A stretch of 64,000 nucleotides of DNA from Capsaspora owczarzaki ATCC 30864 (lineage: Eukaryota; Opisthokonta; Filasterea), in NCBI RefSeq assembly GCF_000151315.2, contig NW_011887306.1, positions 598,072 through 662,071 on the forward strand. Reading direction: 5' to 3'. Positions 53,832-64,000 of the stretch are shown here, piece after piece (the stretch's first letter is position 1; each line of letters begins with the position of its first letter). The translations under genes and the position numbers were made by a program. The notes below the pieces were generated by a model. The model saw nothing but the letters and a program-made list of their open reading frames with translations, was not told where the DNA came from and did no database searches.

Positions 53832-54953
53832 TCAGTACTTGGTATAACCACCATTGGCATCTATCACAGCTTGAATGCGGCGCGGCATCGATGAAATGAG
53901 ATCGCGGCAGACCTCTGGCGTGAGCACTTCTTCGTAGACCGCTTGGAAGCGTTCCCACAACGCGGCCTTGCTCTTGATCTCCCTCTCCTGGTAGATCTTG
54001 TTCTTGACCATGTTCCACGCATTTTCGATGGGGTTGAGGTCGGGAGAGCTCGCAGGCCAGTCCAGGACGGTGATCTGATTGGTTTCGAACCACTTCGCCA
54101 CATCTTTTCTTTTGTGACAAGGGGCATTGTCATGCATGAAAATCATCTCGTTTTTGTTGTTCCACACGCGAATGCTTGCTAGCAACTCGCTCTCCAAAAC
54201 TGAGAGGTAGGTGTCGCCGTTCATGACGTCGCCGACCTCGCAGAAAAGCGAAATTCCGAAACGAGAGATGGCGCCCCAAACATTGATATGGCCACCGCCG
54301 AACTTGACCGTGCCCTGCACGCATCGATCGGTCAACGTTTCGCCAACCAGACGCCATACACGACCACCGTTGTTGTTCCTGTAGAGATAGAGAGCAGTCT
54401 CGTCGGAGAAGACGACCCTCAGCCAGTCATCGACGGTCCAATGCTGATGAGCGAGTGCAAAGGCCAAGCGTCGCTCTTTGTGTGTCTCTTTCAAGAGGGC
54501 TTTTTTGACCTTCGCTCCGTTGACAAGTCCTGCACCATGCAGCACCCTTCTTATCGTGCATGGAGAGACACGAACTTTGGACAATGTGCGCATAGTGGCG
54601 GCCACTTCGGGTGCGGTGTCGGACTCATCGAGGAGGATCTGTGCTACAATGTTGTTGCGGTGAAATGACTTGAGCTTGCTGGGGCGACCGGGGCGGGGGC
54701 TGTCGCTCGTCGTCGCCCTTCCCGAGAAACGTTGGGTGATGCTGATCACTGTAGAACGTGGGAGGTGAAGCTGGGTGGCGATCTTGTTGTAGGAGAGGCC
54801 AGCATTTCGCAACGCGAGCACTTGACCGCGGACGACCTCCCTGGGCATCTTGTCCAGCACGGGCAGCGGTCTTTTTGGTGAAGTTGGACGCAGCCATACC
54901 GGGGGCTGTCTGGGAGCCACGCGGGACGTGGACTGACTGCGTGTGCGAGTCAT
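53832..54953 (-). CDS. Tc1-type transposase (DD34E)
   Basis: An intact single ORF of 373 aa from ATG 54953. The N-terminus holds a helix-turn-helix (EVVRGQVLALRNAGLSYNKI, RSTVISITQRF) and the GRPSKL-type hook after it. The DDE catalytic triad is clear: VVFSDET, MHDNAPCH and DLNPIENAW, with 34 residues between the second D and E, as in Tc1. The enzyme cuts and pastes the element by binding its inverted repeats. It ends at 53832, about 165 bp inside the left repeat. Codon use is close to the host's. Confidence 0.97.
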   Translation of the reverse strand: MTRTRSQSTSRVAPRQPPVWLRPTSPKRPLPVLDKMPREVVRGQVLALRNAGLSYNKIATQLHLPRSTVISITQRFSGRATTSDSPRPGRPSKLKSFHRNNIVAQILLDESDTAPEVAATMRTLSKVRVSPCTIRRVLHGAGLVNGAKVKKALLKETHKERRLAFALAHQHWTVDDWLRVVFSDETALYLYRNNNGGRVWRLVGETLTDRCVQGTVKFGGGHINVWGAISRFGISLFCEVGDVMNGDTYLSVLESELLASIRVWNNKNEMIFMHDNAPCHKRKDVAKWFETNQITVLDWPASSPDLNPIENAWNMVKNKIYQEREIKSKAALWERFQAVYEEVLTPEVCRDLISSMPRRIQAVIDANGGYTKY

Positions 54954-55090
54954 GCGCACAAAAAGACTGAACCCAAACCAAAATTTGGGCGGGAAAAGTG
55001 AATTTTTTGAGTTTCCTTATATTTTTTATTTTGCTCGCTGCTGCTCTGATATGACTCACAACCCCCGCTCCCGGTGTTCATCAGACGTTC

Positions 55091-55205
55091 GGTACACCGT
55101 ACCATGAATGAACATTCCGCGGGCGAGACGGAAAGCAACACAGGTCCCAGGGAGGGCGAAAAAGTGAAAAAAAGAGGGGGGGTCGAAATTTAATGATCGG
55201 GATAG
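55091..55205 (-). repeat. Right terminal inverted repeat of the Tc1 element
   Basis: 115 bp inverted copy of the left end, followed by the TA duplication at 55206-55207. Confidence 0.95.
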
Positions 55206-55631
55206 TAGTGTACCGGATTGGTGCGCGCTTTGTTCAACCACCATCACCCACACACGTACACACTGTGTTTGACTGACTCGAGTCCAGTATCGCAGCGTTT
55301 TGAGACTTTGGATTCCGCGCTTTTGAGCACTTGGCCACGGACCACCATCGAACAAACCAATTGTCTGTGCCAACCCCCAGCTACCTCTTGCGCCATCTAG
55401 ATTCGACGCTGTGTCCTGACATGACAGATCGTCATGTTTGGGGAAAGACCTTTGAGCATCATGCAAGCTGGGGGACTCTGCGTCAAGTCTTTGAAAACGC
55501 CAGCTTGTTGTTGAACGATTTTCTCTCAGATTTTCTCACTCTATCTTCTTTGTTTTTGCTTCATCTGCTTGTCTGAGTTGTTTTTTCTTGTTCCTGCTCA
55601 CTCTTTTTTTTTTCTCATTATTTCATCATTG
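55206..55631. other. EEA1 upstream region next to the transposon
   Basis: 426 bases. The T-rich stretch before the ATG (55540-55630) probably holds the leader. No gene was recognised. Confidence 0.5.
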
Positions 55632-58600
55632 ATGGCTGACTTGTCTGGGTTTGTGTGCCCAATGTGCATGCAGCCATTCGAGCAGATGGAAGCGCTGCAG
55701 ACGCACTGGGCCGCGGTGCACGACGCCGCTCCATCAGCCAGCACCACTGAGGCCACTACAGCAGTACCCGCAACGACAGCAGCAGCTCAAGCGAGCGGGA
55801 ACGCCAGCAACAACGCGACGGTGGCTGCTGCGGCGATCGGTCAAAACAGAGCCGACGAGAGCAGCAGCTCACGAGCGCGATCCACCAGCAACGCACACTC
55901 TTCTGCTGCTGCTGCGACTCCTCAACAGCAACATCAGCATCAGCAGCAACAGCAGCAACAAGCAGCCGTGGCGCCATCGCAGCAGCAGCAGCAGCCGGTG
56001 GTCAAGGCACCAGAATCAAAGGTAACCTCAATCGTTGATGCCAAGTATACCCACCTCGAACAAGGTCACAACGAATGGTACTCAATGGATGTAATACATG
56101 TTTGTGTTTTTTATCTATGTTTTTTGGGGGAAAATTGGCAGGGATCGCTGTTTAGCAGGACGTTCAGGTCCAACCAGGAAAAGGGCTCGAGTGAACTCCA
56201 GCAGGAGCTGGCAAACGAACGCCAGGCACGCCTCGCGAGGGAACAGGACGTGCGAGAGCTCGAGGCAACGATTGCGAATCTGACGACGAGCATCAAGGAG
56301 GAAAAATGGCTGGTTGCAGCGCACAAGGACGAGCTGACAAAGGCCCGCGCCTCGCTCGAGGAATTGGTGCACGCCAAGCAAGCCGCAGAGTTTAACGCGG
56401 CAGAGCATGAGCAGCGTGCTCGACTGGCGGTCGAGGAGCGAGATCGTGAGCGGGAACGCGCCAGCATGCGTGCACTCGCAGCGCAGCAAAACCAGGAGCT
56501 GCAGGTAGACACGCAGGCGCTGGCCGATTTGCGCGACGAGCTCGCCTCGCTGCAGCGCGAGCGCGACATGCAGCGTTCCAAGATTGCTTCGCTTGAACAG
56601 CAACTCGACGACACTGCTGCAGCTGCCACACAGGCCGATGAAAAAGTTCGCGCGACACATCGAGCGGAACTGGAACGACGCGCCACCGCCCAAGCCGCCT
56701 CGAGTGCCCAACTCGAAGCCGCCAATGCCAGCCTCGCCGATGCCGATGCGCAGCGCCAACAGCTGCAACTCAAGCTGGATGAGGTGCGAGTCCAGCTCCG
56801 CACCACGGTGGCTGAAAAGAGTGAAGCACTTGCCGCCGTCGAGACTGCCGTGGCCGACCGCGTTCACACCCGCCATCAGCTCGATGCCGTGTTGGCTGAT
56901 GCCGAGGCAACACGCGCCGATCGCGAGCGCCTTGTCAAGGAGCTTGCAGCGTCTCAGTCAGCCTTGATTCTGGCCAACACGGATCAGCAAGCCAGCAGCA
57001 CTGCGCACCAGACTCTTCGACAGGAGCTGGAGCGAGTCCGTGGGCAGATGACCACTCTCCAGCATGCGTTGGACGATACCACAGCCAGCAAAGAGCAAGC
57101 CGTCCAAGAGGCTACCCGAAAAGACGCCCAAATCACTCGCCTGACTGCTGACATTGAGCGTCACACCCAAAAGCAAGAGGAGATGACCGCCATGATTTCC
57201 CGGGTGAATGTTGACGAAGGACTGAATGCGTTGCTGGCCCAAACAGCGGCCGAACGGGATGCCGTCAAGGCAGAACTGGCTGCACTCGAGGTCCGTCTCT
57301 CGCAAGAGCGCGATGCCCTCGACCAGCAACTGCGTGAGGCTCGCCGATCTGTTCGCGAGAAGGAAGGTGAGTTGCGTGGCGCCCAAGACGACTTGGAGCA
57401 AGCGCGGCTGCAAGCGCAGGCAGAGCTGAGCACCAAGCTTGGCGTGGAACAGCGATTGTCTGAACTGCAGTCCAAGCTTGCTGAAACCAATGTCCAGCGA
57501 ACCGACGCCGAGACCAAGTGGCGAGCGAGTGAAGCCAGCACCTCTCAGCATGCTGCCGCTTTGGCTGTGCTTGAGGCGGAAAAGCGTGCATTCCTGTCTC
57601 AGCTCGAGTCCCACAAGGGCGCTAGCGCAGCACTCTCTGAGCGGGTCTCCGAGCTGGAAACCCTCCGGGTGGATAAGGATCGCGAACTGATTCAGCTCCG
57701 CGCCCAAGTCAGCAATGCAATCAGCAGCGTTGCCCAGCTGGAAGCTGCCGTCGCGGCTGCCACCGAGCGAGAGAACGAGCTGATCTCCAATGCCGCGAGC
57801 ACACAGACGGCGACGGCCGCCAAACTCCAACGCTTGAAGGCTGCGTCGGACGAAGAGGTTGCCGCGATCAAACAGACTTTGGAGGCGCGCGATCGGGAGC
57901 TCGGTGCCGTGCGTGTTGAAGCATCCAAGTTGGCCATCGAGCTCGAGGCGTCGCACGCCTCCACCGCCCGACTGACCGAGCAAATGGCAGCCCGCACGCA
58001 AGATGTCGAGACTGCCCAGGCCGCCTTGGCCGACGCGCGGGCACGCGATGAGTCTCAGGCAGAGCGCGCTCGGCAACAACAAGTCGAGCAGGTTGCCGAG
58101 CAGCAAGCCCTCAAGGAGCAGCTGCGCCTGCTGGAGCAACAGATCAAAGACCGCACCGCGTCTGCCAAGTCTTCCGAAGACCAACTCGCCTTGGCCCAGA
58201 TGCAAGTTGCCCAGCTTGAGGCGGAGGTGGCGTCCCTGCAAGACTCCGCCCAAGCCGAGGTGGCGCAGCTCAAGTCGGCGCTCGAGGCCAGTCGAGCACA
58301 GGCCGAGCAAGCCTTGTCCGAGGCCTCGCAACGACTCGTTGAAAAGTCAACGACGCTCGAACAAGCAGCGGCGGAGGCCTCCACCAAGGCTGCACAGCGC
58401 GAGGCCGAGCTGTCGGCGGAATTGCAGGCAACTGCTGCACGGGCCACTCACGCCGAAGCCGAGATTGGCCGCTTGCAACAACATTGTACCAACTCGGAGC
58501 AACAGGCCCAAGAGGCGCAAGCCGCGGCGCAGGCAGAGCTGGCTGCGCTCCGAAACACTCAGCTTCAAGCCGAGCATGTCAGCGCTGGCAAGCTGGCGGA

Positions 58601-60109
58601 CGCTTTGGCAAGTCTTGCAGAGTTGTCAGAGCGCTTGGAACGTCAGCAGCAAGAGCATGCTGCGCATGTGGAGGGCCTGACCGCAGCACACGCCACTTCA
58701 CTATCCTCGCAACAGCAAGATTTGCAGCAGGAGCACGCTCTTGAGCTCGAGCGCTCGGCCTCCGCAGCGCAGGAATCTGTCGCGCTGGCCGCTCAGGTGC
58801 ACTCCAAGCGACAGGACGAACTGATTGAGGCTCACAATTTGGCCATCAAGGAATTGCAAGATAGCATTGCCGCGCTGAACGCTGACAAGGCGGCACTCGA
58901 GGCCGCCGCCGCCAGTGCCCAAGTGCTGGCAACCGCGTCGCAAGAGACCCTTGCCGCCATGCAGGATCAGCTGTCCTCGACCATCAGCAGCAACGACGAC
59001 CTGATGCAGCAGCTCAATAGCACCCAAGGGGCATTGGCGACAGCAGAGAGCAATCTTCGCGATGTCAAATCCACGCTCGAGCGCCGAGCTGAGGAGCACG
59101 ACACGCTCCGGGGTCAGTTTGCTCAAGCCACCGAAGAAGCCGTCAAAACGGCCGAGTTGGTCAAGTCACTCGAGGCTCGCGCGGCCACCAGCGAAGACGC
59201 CTTGGAGGCAGCCCGCAAAGAGTTTGAACAGACAAGCGCTGCACTTTCAAGCCAGGTTGAGGAAGCGCGCCAAGTCGCTGCGAGCGCGGATGCCCACGCA
59301 ACGGCTCTAGCTGCGGAAGCCAGTGCTGCGCAAACCAAAGCCGCCGACGCCCTGGCTGCCATGGAGCGTACCGAAGCCCGTCGCCAACTCGAGATTGAAA
59401 CCTTGCAGTCCGAGCTCGACGAAACGCGGCGCGCCTCGGAAGCCGTGGCCAAACTGCGCGAAATGGAGGCAAACTCGCTGAAAACCGAGATTGCCAAACT
59501 CACCGACCGGTGCAAGACCTCCGAGGCCAACGCTACAGATCTCGACGACAAGAACACTCGCGCCCAGAAGGAACTCGGCACTCTGCGGGCCAAGGTCGCT
59601 GAGCTGCACACGCGCCTCGACGAATCCATTTTTGTGCAGCAGGAATTGTGCGAACAGCTGCAGGGCTTCCAAATCCAACTCATGGCGGCCAACACGGCCA
59701 GCTCGTGGGAGAAGGACAATCAAGTCGAGTCGTGCCGTGGCTGTCAATCGGCCTTTAATTTGCGAACGCGCAAGGTAAGGGAGGTTGAAGGGGGGGGGGC
59801 GAGGACGGATGCCATGAATTCTGTACGCTTACTGGGTTTGTGTTTTGTGCGCGGTTTTGGTTTTTGTATTGGTTGGCAAATGGCAACACAGCATCACTGC
59901 CGGAACTGCGGGTACGTATTTGTGTACTGCTTCCTGTTGCTTGTGTTTTGTGAAACCCATCTGACACTTTTGAGTTTGAATCTTTCCTCTCTTCTCCCAA
60001 CAGAAAAATCTTCTGCGGCGATTGCTCCAACTTTTCAACCACCCTGGCTTCGTCCAAAACTCCCGTGCGCGTGTGCAAAGAGTGCCACCGCAAGGTCACC
60101 AACGGTTGA
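55632..60109 (+). CDS. EEA1: Early endosome antigen 1-like tether (C2H2, coiled coil, FYVE)
   Basis: Exons 55632-56090, 56142-59774, 59892-59911 and 60004-60109, 1405 aa (human EEA1 is 1411). The N-terminal zinc finger FVCPMCMQPF...H25...H30 equals the Rab5-binding C2H2 finger of EEA1. A long coiled coil, rich in Ala, Glu, Gln and Arg, fills residues ~165-1330. The FYVE domain ends it: SCRGCQSAFNLRTRK, HHCRNCG (the RRHHCR-type PI3P-binding patch), FCGDCS, VRVCKECHRK. EEA1 tethers early endosomes by binding Rab5 and PI3P. Exon 3 is only 20 nt and splits the FYVE motif. Intron 1 (51 nt) is stopless in frame, so it could be misread as coding. The start is ATG 55632, as upstream frame has no conserved sequence. 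Confidence 0.95.
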
Positions 60110-60391
60110 TCCAACCCATCGTCTTGTTGTGTTTTCATGCCGTTGTTTTGGTTGGGGTTTTCCAATGAAATGTCTTCATCCTCGCCCCTTGTACTCCGAT
60201 ACTCCACAAGAAGCCTTATCGACAATTTTGCAGACCGAGAACACAGCGTATTGTTTAGACAACGAGTAACAAAACAATGATTTGCAAAAGAACAAAAGAG
60301 GGGGAAAAAAGGGGGGGGGCAAAAAAACACGCAAAGAAAAACAACATCATCATGCAAGCAGTCTCGATTCCAAAAAAGAAAAAATACGAAA
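60110..60391. other. Intergenic between convergent EEA1 and OSBP-family genes
   Basis: 282 bases with purine runs (60290-60340). No gene was seen. Confidence 0.5.
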
Positions 60392-63300
60392 CTAGTACAA
60401 ATCAGGCACGTTCTCCCAGCGACCGGCGTCACGCGCCTCCGTGTACCCGCCCAGGTATGTCCAAGTGTCCAACTTGACATGAGGATCAAATTTGGACTCA
60501 AACCACCGGGCAACGTGATGCGTGGACTTGGCTTCGCGCTGTCGGCGAACGGAGCGCTGCTTCTCTTCGAGTCGTGTCTTTTCGGCCTGTGCGCCGTCCA
60601 TGTCGCCGTTTTCAAGCAGACGCTGGTCGGGGCGAAGACGCGAGTCGGTCGGGCACACACGGGACGCCAGGTGCTCGTCCACATCGTTCAGGGTGATGGC
60701 AAAGTTCGTAAAGTTGTAGAACTGGTCATAGTAGTCAGGATGCGGGTAGCGAGTGTAAAGGGTCGTGGGGGCCGACCGAGCAGTCAGCTGCTCCCAGGTC
60801 AAGTTGGCACCGTCGGCGTCAACCTTGACAAACTGGATGGACTCGTCGTAGTTTCCTTGGATGCGGAAGTGCTCTCGCCCAGAGGCGTCCAGGACGCGGG
60901 CTGTGACCCGACCAATCTCGCTCTTGCCGAAATAGCGATACTTTTCGAGCTTGATGGTGCACTTGTCTCCAGTGCCGTGGTTGACCATTGTGTCTTCTCC
61001 GAACTGTGCGCATCGACGGAGGGAGAGAGCAAAAAAAAATGAGCAAACGAGACAAACAACAGGGGAGAGGTACAAACACAGTTCCCGAGGGAACAAAAGA
61101 AAACGCCCTGCAAAACAACAAAGCGCTTCGCGCTTACATTCTCAATCCAAAGCTTGCCAACAATCAAATTGTGCACAGAGGTGGTCATCTTGCGCCAGGT
61201 ATAGTGATCGGCCGGATGGGCGGGGAAGGCGGCGTGGCTGAAACCAACGGGCGTCACCTCCATGTCCTTGCCAGTGAACTTGCTCGAGTAGGCAACTTCC
61301 TTCCACCATGTCCAGCCAGTGCCGGAGGCGTGGAAAGCGGACACTGGCGGGTGGTGGGAGACTTGCTCTGCGTGGAGCATGACTTGCGAATTGGCGTCGT
61401 AAAACTCGTACGTCTCGCCAAGCAGCGGGTTGAAGGGTTTGCCCGTGCGGTTGAGCGTGGATGCGTACGACGAGATGGAGAAGGCCGCCACATAGAGCAG
61501 GCGCTCCAACGACGTGGGCTTGGAAGCAGCCATGTCAAGGAGATACGAATACTCAATGTCCTCGGCGAAGCGCTGGAGGGCAGAAAGCGGCTCGTTCAGA
61601 ATGACGGGCATGGAGATTTTCGAAAAGTCCTTTCCGATCGCGTCCTTGATGAGCTTCCAAATATTGAGCTTCTTTTCCGACTTGAACGCGGGAAGCGAGT
61701 GTCGCCATGGCCGCAAGCCCGTGCCACCCGTGTGAGCTCGGATGGCAAGCTGATTGCCGTCAGCCTTGTGCGAGTGGTGCGGGGCTGTCGTGGCGAAATC
61801 AGCGCTGCCGTTCGCCGTGTTCATGGAAGGGACGTGCGCGGCCGCTGGTCGAACGAGGGCAGTGTTGTGCGCAGATGCAGCAGTAATGGGCGCAGCAGCG
61901 GCAGCGGCAGCCGCGACGGTTGGCGAGCCCGCAGTCGGGGTGCCGCTCGCAAGATGGCTGCCGGATGGGAAGAGGGAAATGGTGTTTCCACGTGAAGCCT
62001 TGGTGGGGATGGACGAGGATCCCTGTGTGGTTGGGGTACCTGGCGCGGTTCCCATTGCGGCTGAAGAACGCGAGGTGGCGCTTTCCACGGCATCGAAAAA
62101 CTCGTCGTCCGAACCAGAGTCCGAGTCAGAGTCAACAACGCCCTGCGGGAGCTCGGCGTCGTCATTGTTGCCGTCGAGCTCCTCAAACTCGTCTTCCTCT
62201 TCGTCGGAAGGAATGTCGTCCAACGGCAGTCCCGAAGAGCAGACGCGAGAAGTTTGACGCTCGAGCGCAGCGTGCTGGCGTGCCAGGTTGGCCAGAGACT
62301 TTTCCAGGCCATTCAGCTTGACCTGCTCCTTGTCATACGCCCCCTTCCAATACAAGGCGTTTGTCTCGACCAGGAGGTTGTAGTCGGCGTAGAGGGAGAG
62401 CATCTCCATGGCCGACGACTGCAGGCGGTGAACGGACGATCGCAGAGCAAACACGGCGCTGCTGGCCGCTGCTGCAGCCACTGCCGCATCGCGATCCCCG
62501 CGCGACTTTTTCTCGCGCACGGTGCCGTCACGAGTCAATGCGCGGCCATCGGGCACGGGCAGGTTGGTTCCAGGCACTTCACTGACGTCCAGAGCCTCCA
62601 CCATGTTCTTGAGGCGTGACAAAAAGTCTTCACGCGAAGCACTGAGGCCCATTTGCTTTGATTCAAGCTGTAGAGGAGTGAGGAAGGTAGGGAGAGGGAG
62701 AGAGAGAGAGAGAGAGAGCCAAGAGGGAAAATGTTGAAATTCAAGATCGATCGCTCAAACGGAAGCCCGCTCCGAAAGACATCATTTCCCCCCCCCCCAT
62801 CTCCTTGAGGCAAACTCGACATACCTCTTCAAATGTCGCTGGACGGCGCTTGTGGCTGTGTGGCGCAACGACGACTGCAGTTTGATCTGCTTCACCGCCA
62901 TTGTCACCTACCTCGACGCCAATCGAGCTGGCGGCCTCGTCCATGCTCTGTGTGTTGAACACTGTTGTGATTGCAATTTATATGTTCCAACCATGAGTGA
63001 GTCATTCGGGCCTGGTTGTCAGGATACCGCTTGAAAACAGCAGATTCTGCCGTCTTTCGTTTTGCTCTCTCTCCCCCCCCCCCACGACGTCTTCCTCCCT
63101 CCTTCTTCATTTTTGAAACCATGTCTGTTTTTTGTTTCCGAATCCGACTCTGATCCAACCTGTTGAGTCACTTCCGCCCGATTCACACTGTCAGTAACCA
63201 CTTTTCGACCCTTTTTTGGTTCGCATTTCCTTCGTTCTCTCGCGCTCTCTCTCCCTCTTCATTTTTTGTAACCATGTCATGAGTTTGTTTTTCTGATCGA

Positions 63301-64000
63301 AAATGTCAACATGTGTGTTTTTTCGATCTTGATCCTCCTTTTTTTTTTTTCCGGTTGTTTTGCGGTTGTTTTCCGGTTTTTTTTTTTTTTTTTTTTGTGG
63401 GTTCCAATTCAAATTCAATACACGTACCTTCAATCGACTTGCGAGTGCCTGCCGCCGCGGGGCCGCCTTGCGGGACCCAGCTCTTGGCGGTGCGCAGGGC
63501 GGACTGCCACGCCTCGTACTCTGAGGTTGTGCTGGCCCTGAGCGAGTATCTGCTGGCGTGGAGCTTGGACGGCAGGCGAATGTCAATCTGGAGCTTTTGT
63601 GGATTGCCAGCGAGCTCAGCACCAGGGAGGTACAGAATGTACGAGCACGAGAGGTCGCCCTTGCCAGCGAGGCAGCGGAGCTCGTTGCCGTCCAGCACAA
63701 AGTACCGCGGTCGCCACGCAGAGAACGTGTTGGACGTCTTGCACCGCAGCGACCCGGCAAACGCGGGCTTTGGGATGGGCGTCCCGCCAGGCGTGGATGG
63801 GACGACGGCAGCAGCAGCAGCAGCAACAGTGGTTGAGGACGAGGCGGACGACGAGGACGACGATCCAGCAGCACCACCACCGCCGCCGCCGCCGCCGCCA
63901 GTGAGGGTCAGCGTCGACAAGGACGATGGCGAGGCGGCGGCGGCGGTCGTGGTCGCGGGCGATGATGACGATGAGGCGTACGAAGGCGCGAGATGCTCGC
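60392..64000 (-). CDS. OSBP: Oxysterol-binding protein family (PH + ORD), 5' end outside window
   Basis: Exons >64000-63428, 62961-62825, 62667-61138 and 61003-60392. The PH domain is in the first visible exon (AFAGSLRCK, WRPRYFVLDG, EYEAWQSALRTAKSW). A helical segment and an acidic Ser/Asp linker follow in exon 3, then the ORD lipid-binding domain: LNEPLSALQRFAEDIEYSYL, the EQVSHHPPVSAF signature, and GKLWIEN into exon 4. The last part, DSRLRPDQRLLENGDMD, is the conserved ORD C-terminus. OSBPs move sterol or PI4P at ER-Golgi or ER-plasma membrane contacts. No ATG is visible in frame before the window edge, so the first residues are missing. DDIPSDEEEDEFEEL resembles the acidic region near FFAT-like motifs, but a clear FFAT is not certain. 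Confidence 0.92.

Larger units (their letters stand above)
53553..55205 (-). mobile_element. Complete Tc1/mariner-type DNA transposon
   Basis: 1653 bp flanked by TA target duplications (53551-53552 and 55206-55207). It has 115-bp terminal inverted repeats (53553-53667 and 55091-55205) starting CTATCCCGATCA, which differ at only about two positions. One intact transposase gene lies inside on the minus strand. The near-identical ends and open reading frame indicate a recent, possibly still active copy. It sits in the shared upstream region of the hemerythrin-like gene and EEA1. Confidence 0.97.

Overview
The window is nuclear DNA from a gene-dense, GC-rich unicellular eukaryote. Genes are spliced with short GT-AG introns (mostly 50-200 nt), lie on both strands, and are separated by only a few hundred bases full of poly-A/T runs and dinucleotide repeats. 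The gene set is opisthokont and animal-like: a full-length retinoblastoma-type pocket protein, myotrophin, C2CD5, FNBP4, a YPEL1-4-type Yippee, EEA1 with both its zinc finger and FYVE domain, NOM1 and WDR18. I infer a unicellular holozoan, with Capsaspora owczarzaki the most likely, but no species can be proved from one window.

Layout. 0-5 kb: SEC31 3' end (+), Yippee-like (-), eIF3D (-). 5-11 kb: ankyrin-type protein (-) and WDR18/Ipi3 (-). 11-18 kb: pocket protein (-) and a membrane-anchored 2OG-Fe(II) oxygenase (-). 18-22 kb: a head-to-head pair of mitochondrial ribosomal protein genes, MRPL32 (-) and MRPS10 (+). 22-26 kb: myotrophin (-), an AcpS-type phosphopantetheinyl transferase (+) with a coding frame break, NAP1 (-). 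26-32 kb: dinucleotide repeats, a small two-repeat protein (+), NOM1 (+). 32-36 kb: an accessory-looking block with a one-repeat-per-exon LRR array, a coiled-coil/Asp-Tyr ORF and a single-exon P-loop NTPase (all +). 36-43 kb: C2CD5 (-) divergent from FNBP4 (+). 43-50 kb: two large unrecognised proteins in tail-to-tail orientation and a small membrane protein. 50-53.5 kb: an aquaglyceroporin-like channel with altered NPA motifs (+) and a hemerythrin-like protein (-). 53.5-55.2 kb: a complete Tc1-type DNA transposon. 55-64 kb: EEA1 (+) and an OSBP-family protein (-) that runs off the window end.

Most genes are housekeeping and act independently. Functional themes are ribosome production and translation (eIF3D, WDR18, NOM1, two mitoribosomal proteins), membrane traffic and lipid transfer (SEC31, C2CD5, EEA1, OSBP), and chromatin and cell-cycle control (pocket protein, NAP1). 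Exon structures below were worked out by hand from splice signals, reading-frame continuity and family conservation. Where I give a protein length, the exon lengths sum to a whole number of codons. No virus-derived or LTR element, CRISPR array, rRNA or convincing tRNA was seen.
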